A program made the position numbers and the translations under genes. From positions 1-64,000 of the forward strand of contig JAFTWE010000039.1 of the NCBI GenBank assembly GCA_017465465.1: DNA of 64,000 nucleotides, written 5' to 3'. Positions 35,798 to 44,375 of the stretch are shown in pieces. Within the stretch, counting starts at the first letter, position 1. Each line of letters begins with the position of its first letter. Source of the stretch: Clostridia bacterium. GTDB taxonomy: Bacteria > Bacillota > Clostridia > Oscillospirales > Acutalibacteraceae. A model generated the notes under the pieces. It was not told the origin of the DNA. It ran no database searches and saw only the letters and a list, made by a program, of their open reading frames with translations.

Positions 35798-35833
35798 GAC
35801 CTTGCAGATTTTGTTCTGCAAGGTCAATTTTGT
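35798..35833. terminator. Bidirectional terminator between convergent genes
   Basis: GACCTTGCAGA (35798-35808) pairs perfectly with 35815-35825, T-rich on the plus side; the minus strand downstream is moderately T-rich. Confidence 0.8.
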
Positions 35834-36931
35834 TTATTCTTTTTCTATTTTGCAATAAGTGTCAATATGAGTTTTGTATTTAAGGTAGGTTGCATCTGCT
35901 TTTTCAGAAATACCAGCCTTATTCGCTTTGATTTGAGAAATGTCGCTTATAAACCCTGTCCCGTCTGCAAAGCATTCAACAAGATAATCGTTTATTTCTT
36001 TTGAATAATGGCTGATATCGCGGTAGTTATCGAGGTCGGTTGTTAGTTCAAAACTCTGAAAATCATAGACAGAAACATTTTGATATTGCTGAGCAAGTGT
36101 TACAATTTTCTCTTTTGCGTCGCAAAAAGCATCAAAGTGGCCATTATCTTTTGCATATATCCAATAAAGAGAAGAATATGGAGGGAAAAATAAAACATAT
36201 TCTGTATTATTGTTTAATTCTGAAATGGTTGAAAACAAAAGGTCAACATTGGCGTTTACCGGGGTTTCTACTCCATCTGCTTCAATTTTGCTCACTCCGT
36301 ATCCCCTTTTTTCTAAAGATTTCAAAACTGCATTTTCACCAATGGAAAAGTCACTGTGCCATGCACCAATTTCATCAATATCGGTGGAGCTTTTAATAAA
36401 TGAAGGCACTGTTATATCAAGAGCTTCCATGCCTTTGATGATGAGGTCAACCGGCAAAAATCTGGTATAGACCTCACTGCTGAGAAGATATCTGTAGTCG
36501 TCACTATAACCGTTAATCAAATGTTCAGGAATGTTAAACTCTGCATTGTCAGGGTGAATAGCAAAGCGCTGAAGGTCAACTGAAACAAAAACTTTTTTGC
36601 AGCTTGAGTGTTCATTTATATACTTAAGATAAAAGCAGGTTTCAGGAACAGTCATACCGCCGATGTTAACCTTGAGAAGGTCAAGTCCCATTTTTTCTTT
36701 AAATAAATCAGGGTCAAAGTTTTGAGTCATAGAAGAACCCAGCATAATTGAATCATAGTTATAATTTTTAATTAAACCGGCACAAGAGAATTGGGGATTA
36801 AGATAATATTTATCGTTTTTATCATATCTGTATTGATACAAAGGGTCAACAATAAAAGTAATGCTACTGAGAATCAGTAACAGTACCAGTGAAAAAGAAA
36901 TTGTTGAAATTGCCCATTTTTTATGTGTCAT
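35834..36931 (-). CDS. SGNH/AlgX-like membrane-anchored partner of MBOAT acyltransferase
   Basis: 365 residues. An uncleaved N-terminal helix (about 9-29) leads to an extracytoplasmic SGNH-type domain with MLGSSMTQNF (Ser66 or Ser67 as nucleophile) and RDISHYSKEIND near 305-318 carrying the catalytic Asp and His. This is the architecture of proteins that pair with MBOAT enzymes (DltD, AlgX/AlgJ or PatB types). It begins 9 bp after the MBOAT gene ends, so the pair is one transcript. The likely role is acyl transfer to an extracellular polymer; which polymer is unknown. Confidence 0.82.
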   Translation of the reverse strand: MTHKKWAISTISFSLVLLLILSSITFIVDPLYQYRYDKNDKYYLNPQFSCAGLIKNYNYDSIMLGSSMTQNFDPDLFKEKMGLDLLKVNIGGMTVPETCFYLKYINEHSSCKKVFVSVDLQRFAIHPDNAEFNIPEHLINGYSDDYRYLLSSEVYTRFLPVDLIIKGMEALDITVPSFIKSSTDIDEIGAWHSDFSIGENAVLKSLEKRGYGVSKIEADGVETPVNANVDLLFSTISELNNNTEYVLFFPPYSSLYWIYAKDNGHFDAFCDAKEKIVTLAQQYQNVSVYDFQSFELTTDLDNYRDISHYSKEINDYLVECFADGTGFISDISQIKANKAGISEKADATYLKYKTHIDTYCKIEKE

Positions 36932-36940
36932 AAAAATCCC

Positions 36941-38365
36941 TCAGAAATTAAAATAGATAAATACGCTTTCTCTTGAAATAAATAAAACAGAAACCGTAAA
37001 AAGAACGGCAATAATAACTGAATTTAAGATTGTCGGCTTGAAATTTTTTGATTTTTCAATGACATTTTTGCTTAAGAAAACAACAAGGAATAAGCCAATA
37101 ATCATAACGAAAACATAAGCTAAAGCGATGGGAGTAGGAATCCCCATAATTCCGTCATCAGTAAGGTTGGCAACGGCAGAAATACCGGGGTTTGAGAAAT
37201 TGCCCATTGCTTTATATATACTGAGTGCCTGGTCAAAGCTTTCTGCTCTGAAAAGAACCCATAAAGCGTTAGTTATTAAAAAAGTAACGGTGATTTTGAT
37301 TGTTTTTGGAATTTTAACAAGTATTTTTGAAAAAATCTTTTCAAAAACAATGCAAAGACCGTTAAGACCTCCCCACAAAACAAAGGTCCAGCTTGCACCG
37401 TGCCAAAGTCCGCTTAATAAAAAGGTTATCATATAATTTATATACATTCTTATTTTGCCTTTACGGTTGCCGCCTAAGGGGATGTAAATAAAGGTGCGTA
37501 ATGCTCTGCCGAGAGTAATGTGCCAGCGCTTCCAGAATTCACCGATACTTTGTGATTTGTAAGGTGAATTAAAGTTCAGCGGAATATCAATGTTAAACAT
37601 CTTTCCAAGGCCTATTGCCATATCAGAATAACCTGAGAAATCAAAATAAATCTGCAAAGTATAACTCAGTGAAGTTATCCACCCGGCGGCAAAAGAAAGC
37701 TCGTCTGAATTGAAGCCGTTGTTTACAAAGATATTAAGTGTATCGGCAATTACCAGCTTTTTGAACAGACCAAGCACAAAAATATAAATGCCTTTGCTGA
37801 AATTTTCAATTTTAAAACGTCGGTTTTCAGGATTTATGAATTGTGGCATCATTTCAGAGTAAGAAACGATGGGTCCTGCAACGAGCTGAGGGAAAAAGCT
37901 TACAAAAAGTGAATATGTTAAAATATCTTCAACCTTTTCTTCTTTTTTATAAACAGAAATAATAAATGAAAGCTGTTGAAAAGTAAAGAAGCTGATACCA
38001 AGCGGTAACAGAATATTTTTCAAAACAAAATCAGTGCCGAAAACAGAGTTGATGTTTTCAACAAAAAAGTCATAATATTTAAAATAGCCTAACAATCCGA
38101 GATTAAATAGAACTCCCGCAACACATAATCCTCCGGACAGCCATTTTTTATTAAAGGTTTTACTTATATAATAACCAATCAGGTAATTGATAACGATTGA
38201 AGCCAAAATGATAGGCAGATAGCTTATGTTAAAGTATGCATAGAAAAACAGAGAAGCGGCGACCAGAATAATGTTTTGAATAAGCATACTTTTGTGTGCG
38301 CAGAAATAGCCTATTAAAACAACAGGCAAAAATGCAAACACAAATTCATAAGATGAGAAAACCAT
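36941..38365 (-). CDS. MBOAT family membrane O-acyltransferase (AlgI/DltB-like)
   Basis: 474 residues from the ATG at 38365, which follows CAGGTGATT; the frame extends 23 codons upstream without a site. About 11 membrane helices. Diagnostic motifs are LPLGISFFTFQQLSFIISVY, LQIYFDFSGYSDMAIGLGKMFNI, FWKRWHITLGRALRTFIYIPLGG and FLLSGLWHGASWTFVLWG, the last with the catalytic histidine. It moves an acyl group across the membrane onto a secreted glycan together with the SGNH protein downstream. No acyl-carrier or dlt genes lie nearby, so teichoic-acid D-alanylation is not indicated. Confidence 0.93.
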   Translation of the reverse strand: MVFSSYEFVFAFLPVVLIGYFCAHKSMLIQNIILVAASLFFYAYFNISYLPIILASIVINYLIGYYISKTFNKKWLSGGLCVAGVLFNLGLLGYFKYYDFFVENINSVFGTDFVLKNILLPLGISFFTFQQLSFIISVYKKEEKVEDILTYSLFVSFFPQLVAGPIVSYSEMMPQFINPENRRFKIENFSKGIYIFVLGLFKKLVIADTLNIFVNNGFNSDELSFAAGWITSLSYTLQIYFDFSGYSDMAIGLGKMFNIDIPLNFNSPYKSQSIGEFWKRWHITLGRALRTFIYIPLGGNRKGKIRMYINYMITFLLSGLWHGASWTFVLWGGLNGLCIVFEKIFSKILVKIPKTIKITVTFLITNALWVLFRAESFDQALSIYKAMGNFSNPGISAVANLTDDGIMGIPTPIALAYVFVMIIGLFLVVFLSKNVIEKSKNFKPTILNSVIIAVLFTVSVLFISRESVFIYFNF

Positions 38366-38423
38366 AAAATAATCACCTGAAAAACGATTTAATAATATAC
38401 TGATGAAAGATAAAACTGACCTG

Positions 38424-38455
38424 AAAATCCCCACAGAGGTTTCTGCGGGGATTTT
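38424..38455 (-). terminator. Terminator of the 38458-39264 gene
   Basis: AAAATCCCC stem of about 13 bp with one mismatch and a GGTT loop, followed by T on the minus strand. Confidence 0.7.
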
Positions 38456-38457
38456 AC

Positions 38458-39264
38458 TTATTGCACTTCTGTTTCTGCAACAGCTGTGGTAGTTGTTGTG
38501 CTTTTCTCTGCGGCGAGGGCGTTAAGGTCTTTGCCGAGGGCATCGGGGAACTGATAATCTGCAAAGGGGAACTGGCCGTGAAGATATTTCATCTGAAAAT
38601 CGACCGTAGGGCTTGTAACGCCCAGATAGCACTGATAAATTGCGGCGTTATAATATAAATTCTCAAGCATATCAGCGTGGTTGCTTGCTCTGTAGCCTGC
38701 CTTGTCAACGGTAACGGTAAAGAGATTGCCGTTTCTGTTACAGCTTACAAGCTGAACGCCGTTTTTCTTTTCATATTCGTTGCCCTTGTTTTCATAATAT
38801 TCATAGAGGTTTTCAACCATCGACGGATAAAAAGATGTCTTAACGGTGTAGACGACATTAACATCGTCTTTTTTAACGCTTAAGTAGCCGTTTGAAAGCT
38901 GGTCCTCGGTGAGGGTGTCGGCGGGAACATCTCCCTGATAATATGCAAGGGGAACGGTGATTTCAACAGTTTCTTTAGTGAGGTCGAGAAGTGAATTTTC
39001 AACAACAATAACCTCGTCACTGCTTTCATGACCTTGCTGAACAGCCGCGGCGGCAGTTTCACCCTCAACGTCAAAATGCTGTTCTTTAACACTGTTGTCG
39101 CTTATGTACCACACAAGAAGCACAAGGAAAAACAGCGCAACAAAAGCAGATACGGCAATTATTGCCTTTTTGCTTTTACTGTTTTGCTTAACATCAGGGT
39201 CAAGCTCCTGCTGATAATCTTTTTTTGGCATAACTTCCTGTGATGCATTTTTGTTTTTTTTCAT
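38458..39264 (-). CDS. Single-pass membrane protein, function unknown
   Basis: 268 residues from ATG 39264 with GAGGAGA upstream. A polar, basic cytosolic N-terminus (about 35 residues), a membrane helix at about 36-57 and an extracytoplasmic domain of about 200 residues of alternating beta strands and helices, ending in a Thr-rich tail. No catalytic signature was recognised. A perfect promoter lies just upstream, so it is transcribed apart from the transglutaminase gene. Abundant membrane-exposed function is all that can be inferred. Confidence 0.65.
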   Translation of the reverse strand: MKKNKNASQEVMPKKDYQQELDPDVKQNSKSKKAIIAVSAFVALFFLVLLVWYISDNSVKEQHFDVEGETAAAAVQQGHESSDEVIVVENSLLDLTKETVEITVPLAYYQGDVPADTLTEDQLSNGYLSVKKDDVNVVYTVKTSFYPSMVENLYEYYENKGNEYEKKNGVQLVSCNRNGNLFTVTVDKAGYRASNHADMLENLYYNAAIYQCYLGVTSPTVDFQMKYLHGQFPFADYQFPDALGKDLNALAAEKSTTTTTAVAETEVQ

Positions 39265-39299
39265 AAAGAGTCTCCTCTCAAGCAATGCACTATGAGAAC

Positions 39300-39328
39300 A
39301 TTATATTATCACTTGACGATTTTGTCAA
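39300..39328 (-). promoter_or_regulatory. Consensus sigma-A promoter of the 38458-39264 gene
   Basis: Minus-strand TTGACA (39323-39328), 17-bp spacer, TATAAT (39300-39305): a perfect consensus, in the short gap after the transglutaminase gene. Confidence 0.85.
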
Positions 39329-39339
39329 ATAAATTAGCT

Positions 39340-40512
39340 TTAATCAAAATAAAGGTCAAGGGCGTTACGCTCCTTGGTTTCAATATAGCCCACAGATTGG
39401 GTGCTGAGGTCCGTACCGTAAATTTTGTTGGCAGAGCTTACAATCTTGTAAATCCTGCCGTTTGTGATGAGATATCTGACAGCCTCATTGTAATATGCTT
39501 CGCTTCTGAAACGGATTTCAATATGACCGTCGGGGCTTTGTGCCATAAGCTGTTTCAGCCTTGCAACTGCCTTTGAATTAAGGGAGCTGAAAAGGCGGTC
39601 GGTCTTAGCAAAGTAATTTGCCTTTGTGCTTGTGCAGTCAAAAAACTGAGGATAGCCGAAGTGGTCAATAGAAATTTCTTCATCACTCAGGTTCATAAAA
39701 AGGTGAGATAGTGTTTCTTGTGAATTTTCGGCGGTGGGGTCGTCCCAGGTAACATCCAGGTGATAATATTCACCGTCTATTTTTATTATGTTCCACATGT
39801 GGCCCTCGGTTTTGCCGTCATAATTCACAGCCTCACCCGAAACGGTGTAGCACTCAAGCCCTGCTTTTTCGCAAAGGAGCTTTGCGGCCTTTGAATAGCC
39901 CTCGCAGGCAGAAAGTCCGTCAATCAGGCAGCTGTATGGGGTGGAGGAGGTTTCGGCAACGGTCACATCGTAGGTGCATTTGTTTACAATATAATCGTGA
40001 ATGAAAAGCTCTGTTTCAAATTCGTCTGAGCCTTCCGGCAGTTGGGCCAGAATCTGCTCACAGACGCTGTTTAAGGTGTTTGCTCTCACCCTTTGTTCAG
40101 GGGGAGTTAAAGTGTAGCTTGGCTTAAAAAAGCAAAGCCCGTCAGAGGTTGCAATGGTGCTGTTGCGCCCAAAGCACATAAGAGTAGGGTTGTCGTAATT
40201 AAGAGCCTGAATAACCTCGGTCAACTCATCGCCTGTCATAAGCGGAATCTGAATGAGGGTAGGGAATTCTGCTTCTGCATTGTAAACCTCAGAAAGAATG
40301 TGGTTATATGCCTTTTTCTGCGCTTCGTCAAGAGCGCCGAAATGATTTTTATAAGCTGAGCCAAGCTCACTTTCTTCTGCTGAAACCTCGTTCCAGTTGA
40401 TAACCGTATCAGAGCCGAAAACAGAATCAACAGCCTCTAAAATTTCAGTTTTATGGCTGACGGCAACTGCGATTAAAACAAGCACCAGCGTCAGTGATAA
40501 AAATTTTTTCAT
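39340..40512 (-). CDS. Exported transglutaminase-like protein
   Basis: 390 residues with an N-terminal hydrophobic segment (3-19) acting as signal or anchor. The transglutaminase-like core has Cys203 in LSACEGYSKA, His238 in EGHMWNIIKI and Asp253 in YHLDVTWDDP, a full catalytic triad. Family members act as proteases, amidases or cross-linkers outside the cell. It lies 8 bp downstream of the LCP-like gene and is the last gene of the probable operon starting with the Rnf-like genes. AGGTGG precedes the ATG. The substrate is unknown; a cell-wall partner is suggested by the LCP-like neighbour. Confidence 0.85.
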   Translation of the reverse strand: MKKFLSLTLVLVLIAVAVSHKTEILEAVDSVFGSDTVINWNEVSAEESELGSAYKNHFGALDEAQKKAYNHILSEVYNAEAEFPTLIQIPLMTGDELTEVIQALNYDNPTLMCFGRNSTIATSDGLCFFKPSYTLTPPEQRVRANTLNSVCEQILAQLPEGSDEFETELFIHDYIVNKCTYDVTVAETSSTPYSCLIDGLSACEGYSKAAKLLCEKAGLECYTVSGEAVNYDGKTEGHMWNIIKIDGEYYHLDVTWDDPTAENSQETLSHLFMNLSDEEISIDHFGYPQFFDCTSTKANYFAKTDRLFSSLNSKAVARLKQLMAQSPDGHIEIRFRSEAYYNEAVRYLITNGRIYKIVSSANKIYGTDLSTQSVGYIETKERNALDLYFD

Positions 40513-40520
40513 ACTGCCAC

Positions 40521-41369
40521 CTATTTAAGCTCTTCTACCGAGCTGACGGCAACTGCCTTTGCGCCCTCTTTTTGAGCAATAAGCTCAATCACATCAAGGT
40601 TGTCGGCGGTGTCAACAAAAGAAATGTTGCTGTTGCCCGAAAGCTCGCCTAAAACGCCTTTGTAAATTTTCATCGGGTCTTCCATATTTTCGGGAGTGAT
40701 ATAATTTTCTGCCATTGCGCAGAATAAATCAGCCTGACCTGAAAGCCCTGCTTCTTTAAAATATTTGAGATATTTCAAAAGAGATTCACCGCGGATAGTC
40801 TGCTTGCCGGGGGTGAGGATAAGGGTGAGGTCCTCGGTTCTGTATTCAATTCTTTCGGGCACGGTGTATTCCACGCCGTCCATATAGTTGATTGCAAGGG
40901 CAAAGGTGTTTTCGTTTGATGAAACATAGCGGTCAATTTCTATGCCGTAATCAGCGCTTACCGCATTCATAACCTCGTTTTCGCCGCCTGCTTCATAGCT
41001 TTTAAGATAGCTGTTTTTTACCTGAATGGGGCAGATTTTTACTTCAGCGTCTGAAGCGTCAGCCTTGGCAAGGACCATAAAATAAATTTCTTTTTCCCCT
41101 GTTTCGGCGGTTTTGGTTGAAGAGATGCTCATAAAAAGAATTGTGGCATCTCCCGTGTTGCCCGAAAGGGAGCCTTCGTCCTGAGAGTCTTTTTCAAAAA
41201 CGGACATAATTTTGTCAAGATTAAAGCTGTCAACCTTTGAAGAAAGATACACCAATGTTCCGCTTCCGAAAACAAGAATAAACGCAACAAAGCCAAGGAT
41301 GATGTATTTCCACCGTCCTTTTTTCTGCACCCTGACAGGGTTAAAAAGTCTTTCGTCTTTTTTGCTCAT
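40521..41369 (-). CDS. LytR-CpsA-Psr-like membrane protein, degenerate
   Basis: 282 residues: a basic cytosolic N-terminus, a membrane helix (about 21-44), then a domain resembling an LCP fold. Readable correspondences are ATILFMSIS (LCP strand 1), IEIDRYVSSNENTFALAINYMDGVEYTVPE (LCP core) and LTPGKQTIRGESLLKYLKYF (LCP repeat region before the RxxRQ helix). The PRDS/T motif that contacts the pyrophosphate and the basic residues near it are not evident, so enzymatic ligation of glycopolymers is doubtful. Located in the probable operon between GH13 and transglutaminase genes, 9 and 8 bp from them. Confidence 0.6.
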   Translation of the reverse strand: MSKKDERLFNPVRVQKKGRWKYIILGFVAFILVFGSGTLVYLSSKVDSFNLDKIMSVFEKDSQDEGSLSGNTGDATILFMSISSTKTAETGEKEIYFMVLAKADASDAEVKICPIQVKNSYLKSYEAGGENEVMNAVSADYGIEIDRYVSSNENTFALAINYMDGVEYTVPERIEYRTEDLTLILTPGKQTIRGESLLKYLKYFKEAGLSGQADLFCAMAENYITPENMEDPMKIYKGVLGELSGNSNISFVDTADNLDVIELIAQKEGAKAVAVSSVEELK

Positions 41370-41378
41370 AAACTCACT

Positions 41379-43226
41379 TTACCTTTTTAAAATTACTGAT
41401 GAGTTTCCGGAAATGCTGACAGAAATTCCGTCACATTCGCCCTCACCGAAAATAATATAACTGCCGTGTCTGTCCTCAGGGAGGAAATATCTTATGGGGT
41501 GATTGTTGCTGTTTGAAACAACGGTGATTTCATCTCTTGAAAAAGCCACACAGCCCATCACCGCAGAAATAAATCTGCAAGGGGCTGACTTAAACTGCGG
41601 GCATTCTCTTCTTACCTTTCCCAATGTGCGGTAAAATTCCGTAAGCTCGCCGTTTTCTTTTCCCCAAGGGAAATACCCTCTGTTAAAGGGGTCCTTATAG
41701 CCCTCCATACCTGCTTCGTCACCGTAATAAATACTGGGCACACCGGGGAGGGTGAACTGCAAAACTGCCGCCTGCTTTAAAAGGCGGATGCCAAGCTGTT
41801 TTTTATCTTCATCAAGGGTTCTGCCCGATTGCCACTCTCTGTCACGGTAGATACAGCTTTCTCCCGCAAGGGCGGTGATTGCCCTTTGAGTGTCGTGAGT
41901 GCCGATATGATTCATAAGCACATCAATAACGGGCTTAGGATAATTTTCGGTAACGGTGGCAACTGTTTTTTCAAAGCTTTCAGCATTGCCTCGGCGGACA
42001 AAATCAATTATGCAATCCGCAAAGGGATAATTCATAACGCTGTCAAGCTGTTCGCCCTGCAAATATCTGCGGCGCTTGCCGTAGCTTGATTTGTTGGAGG
42101 CATCCTCCCACACTTCACCGATAATAATTGCATCGGGTGAATGTGATTTGACACCCTTTCTCAGCGCGTCAAGAAATTCATCGGGCAGCTCGTCTGCAAC
42201 ATCAAGCCTCCAGCCGCCTGCGCCCAAAGAAAGCCACTTTTTTATTATGCCGTTTTCACCTGAAATGTAATCAATAAATTCGGGGGTTTCTTCAATAATT
42301 TCGGGCAGAGTTTCAATGCCCCACCAGCTGTGGTATTTCTCAGGCCAATTAACGAATTTAAACCAAGGATAATAGTCAGATTCCTTGCTTTGATACGCAC
42401 CCTTGTCGGGGTATCTGCCGTTTTTGTTAAAATATCGGCTGTCACTTCCCGTATGGCTGAAAACGCCGTCGAGAACAATTTTTATTCCAAACTCACGAGC
42501 CTTTTTGCAAAGAGAAGCAAAATCCTTTTCGTTGCCCAAAAGGGGGTCGATTTTTTCATAATCTGCGGTGTCGTATCGGTGATTGGAGTGAGCCTCAAAA
42601 ATGGGGTTGAGGTAAATGCAGTTAACCCCAAGAGAGCTGATGTAGGGGAGCTTTTCTTCAATGCCCTTAAGGTCACCGCCAAAATAATCGTTGTTGAGAA
42701 TTTTGCCGTTTTTGTCAGGGCGCCAATAAGGCTCTGCGTCGTAGTCGGTTCTTAAAATTCTGTCCTCAGGGACTCCCTCTTTTTTCTTCCCCGAGTTATA
42801 AAATCTGTCGGGAAAAATCTGATAAATTACGCCGCCCTTTAACCAATCGGGGGTGGTGAAATTTTTGTCGTAAACGGTAAACTGCCACTCTTCCCCCGAG
42901 GGAGAAAAGCAACCGTTGAGTGTGTCACGGTAGCGGAAAATCTTGCTTACGCCAAAGCCCGTGTCATATTCAAAGAAGTAAAAATACAAGCCCCTTTCAG
43001 GGAAAGAAAGCTGAACCTTCCACCATTCTTCGTTTTCACCTTGCATACAGTCCCACCACATAGGGTAGCGGACCGCCTCTTCGCCGTCTTTGGTTATAAC
43101 CACTCTTGCTCCCGTGCAGGCAAAATCTCTGGGCAAAACAATTCTGAAGGTGATTTCGGTTTCTTCCTTCACCGCACCGAGGGGGTATTTATGATATTCT
43201 TTTGTGGGAATATATGGAATATACAT
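41379..43226 (-). CDS. GH13 alpha-amylase family enzyme (neopullulanase/cyclomaltodextrinase-like)
   Basis: 615 residues, no signal peptide. An N-terminal beta domain (about 1-120) comes before the TIM barrel starting with GGVIYQIFPDRF. Conserved motifs: DGVFSHTG (253-260), catalytic nucleophile Asp342 in GWRLDVADE, acid/base Glu371 in IIGEVWED and Asp445 in NHIGTHDTQR. It ends with a short beta domain. It hydrolyses alpha-1,4/1,6-linked glucans or oligosaccharides in the cytosol. It is start-to-stop coupled to the small membrane protein upstream (gap 2 bp) and sits in the Rnf-like operon. Confidence 0.9.
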   Translation of the reverse strand: MYIPYIPTKEYHKYPLGAVKEETEITFRIVLPRDFACTGARVVITKDGEEAVRYPMWWDCMQGENEEWWKVQLSFPERGLYFYFFEYDTGFGVSKIFRYRDTLNGCFSPSGEEWQFTVYDKNFTTPDWLKGGVIYQIFPDRFYNSGKKKEGVPEDRILRTDYDAEPYWRPDKNGKILNNDYFGGDLKGIEEKLPYISSLGVNCIYLNPIFEAHSNHRYDTADYEKIDPLLGNEKDFASLCKKAREFGIKIVLDGVFSHTGSDSRYFNKNGRYPDKGAYQSKESDYYPWFKFVNWPEKYHSWWGIETLPEIIEETPEFIDYISGENGIIKKWLSLGAGGWRLDVADELPDEFLDALRKGVKSHSPDAIIIGEVWEDASNKSSYGKRRRYLQGEQLDSVMNYPFADCIIDFVRRGNAESFEKTVATVTENYPKPVIDVLMNHIGTHDTQRAITALAGESCIYRDREWQSGRTLDEDKKQLGIRLLKQAAVLQFTLPGVPSIYYGDEAGMEGYKDPFNRGYFPWGKENGELTEFYRTLGKVRRECPQFKSAPCRFISAVMGCVAFSRDEITVVSNSNNHPIRYFLPEDRHGSYIIFGEGECDGISVSISGNSSVILKR

Positions 43227-43228
43227 TA

Positions 43229-43600
43229 TTATTGCTCCGGAATGTTTTGATTATCAGGCTGTGAAGCTTCTTCACTCTGAGATGTGTTGCTCTCATCAAC
43301 CTCACTTGAGGGGTTGGTGGGCAAAAGAGTGGTGCTTTCTGCTGTGGTTGTGTTTTGCGGAAGGTAGGTTTTTGAATCGTGATACTCTGTTTCTGAAATA
43401 TCAAGAAGTGCATCAGAAATTATAAATCCCACCGCGATAAAAACCAATGTTATTAAAATTATAAAAACATATTTAAAAATATTTTTGAAAAAAATCTTTC
43501 TCTTTTGTGACTCGCTTATTGAAAAGGAGTCGTTATATTGATTTTCTTTAAAATCAGCAAAGGCTTTTCTGCGCCTTGCGCCGTTATTTCTCTGGGCCAT
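43229..43600 (-). CDS. Small single-pass membrane protein with Ser/Thr-rich tail
   Basis: 123 residues from ATG 43600 with AAAGGAG upstream; the longer frame from 43672 has no site and overlaps rnfA-like. A cytosolic N-terminus rich in basic residues, a membrane helix at about 40-65 and an exposed Ser/Thr/Pro/Gln-rich tail of about 55 residues. No domain recognised. It lies between the Rnf-like module and the GH13 gene, with 13-bp and 2-bp gaps, indicating tight co-transcription. Confidence 0.6.
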   Translation of the reverse strand: MAQRNNGARRRKAFADFKENQYNDSFSISESQKRKIFFKNIFKYVFIILITLVFIAVGFIISDALLDISETEYHDSKTYLPQNTTTAESTTLLPTNPSSEVDESNTSQSEEASQPDNQNIPEQ

Positions 43601-43613
43601 AAATAACTCCTTT

Positions 43614-44207
43614 CTAAGCAAATACTCCTGAGCCGGTGATGCCTGTAACTGCCATTGACAAAAGCGCAACATAAATAAACATTATCGGAGTGCCCTTGAA
43701 CGGCTCGGGAATTTTCTTGTTGTGAGCAATTTTGGTAAAGCCGACGCTTATGAGAAGTGAAGCCACAATAAATGCAACCCCTGAGCCGAAGGCTGTGCCG
43801 ATACTTTCCCAAAAGGTGCTCACGCTTCTGTGGTTAATAAGGGGAATTGCCATAACAAGCGTGTTCATTGCGCACATAGAAATTTTAGTCATAAATCGCT
43901 TGTCGGGCTTGAGAATAATCAGACTCAGTGCGCCCGAAACAAAATAAACCGCCATCAGCACACCGAAAAAGATGAGAAAATGAATGGTCTGATTTTGACT
44001 TTCAATAACAGGGATGTAATCGAGCAAGCGGCAGATTACGGCAGTAACGGTTGAAAAATAAATAATCATACCCGCCGTTGAAAAAAGCTTTTTGGGCTTT
44101 GACGCCATTCTGATTGCTTCGCTTATACCGTATCCGCCGTTGAACACAAGATTCTGCACGATTACGGCATAAATTGCCGCACTGAGCATATCGAAAAACC
44201 ACACCAC
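43614..44207 (-). CDS. Rnf/Nqr-like electron transport subunit A (RnfA/RsxA family)
   Basis: 197 residues starting with GTG at 44207, 8 nt after GGAGG; the earlier GTG at 44216 lies inside that site. Six membrane helices in the RnfA pattern: Q18-N19-L20-V near the start, NTLVMAIPLI in the middle and TKIAHNKKIPEPFKGTPIMFI near the end. Cysteine positions are partly altered: Ser29 replaces the cysteine of the usual GICP, while Cys112 lies near the expected second one. Membrane subunit of an ion-translocating oxidoreductase by family. Neighbour of E and D subunits but not of B, C or G. Confidence 0.85.
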   Translation of the reverse strand: MVWFFDMLSAAIYAVIVQNLVFNGGYGISEAIRMASKPKKLFSTAGMIIYFSTVTAVICRLLDYIPVIESQNQTIHFLIFFGVLMAVYFVSGALSLIILKPDKRFMTKISMCAMNTLVMAIPLINHRSVSTFWESIGTAFGSGVAFIVASLLISVGFTKIAHNKKIPEPFKGTPIMFIYVALLSMAVTGITGSGVFA

Positions 44208-44216
44208 ATTCTCCAC

Positions 44217-44375
44217 CTCCTGAAATTTAAAGCTTTCGGCGTATCAAGCCGTTTTTGTCTTGAAATACACCTGTATGTCGGCGACAAAGAAACGGCTCGC
44301 TACACCAAAATCTTTACAATTTGGGTTGCCAAAAGGTAACTCTGTCGCAATTTTAAAATTAAATCATATTATAAA
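44217..44375 (-). other. Intercistronic region with long hairpin between Rnf-like E and A genes
   Basis: About 160 bp without a gene. A 51-nt imperfect hairpin occupies 44247-44297: AGCCGTTT and TTGTC arms pair with GACAA and AAACGGCT, with a small inner ATAC/GTAT stem. An alternative CGGC/GCCG pair (44237-44251) shares one arm. No T run follows, so it is not a simple terminator; it could be an RNA processing or attenuation element. Confidence 0.45.

Noticed and set aside
36941-39264. A dlt operon for teichoic acid D-alanylation
   Set aside because: dltA and dltC are not present and the SGNH protein lacks DltD hallmarks; a general MBOAT/SGNH pair is the safer call.
42330-42755. A 141-codon plus-strand frame within the GH13 gene
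   Set aside because: Antisense to conserved GH13 motifs; composition and lack of a start site mark it as a shadow.
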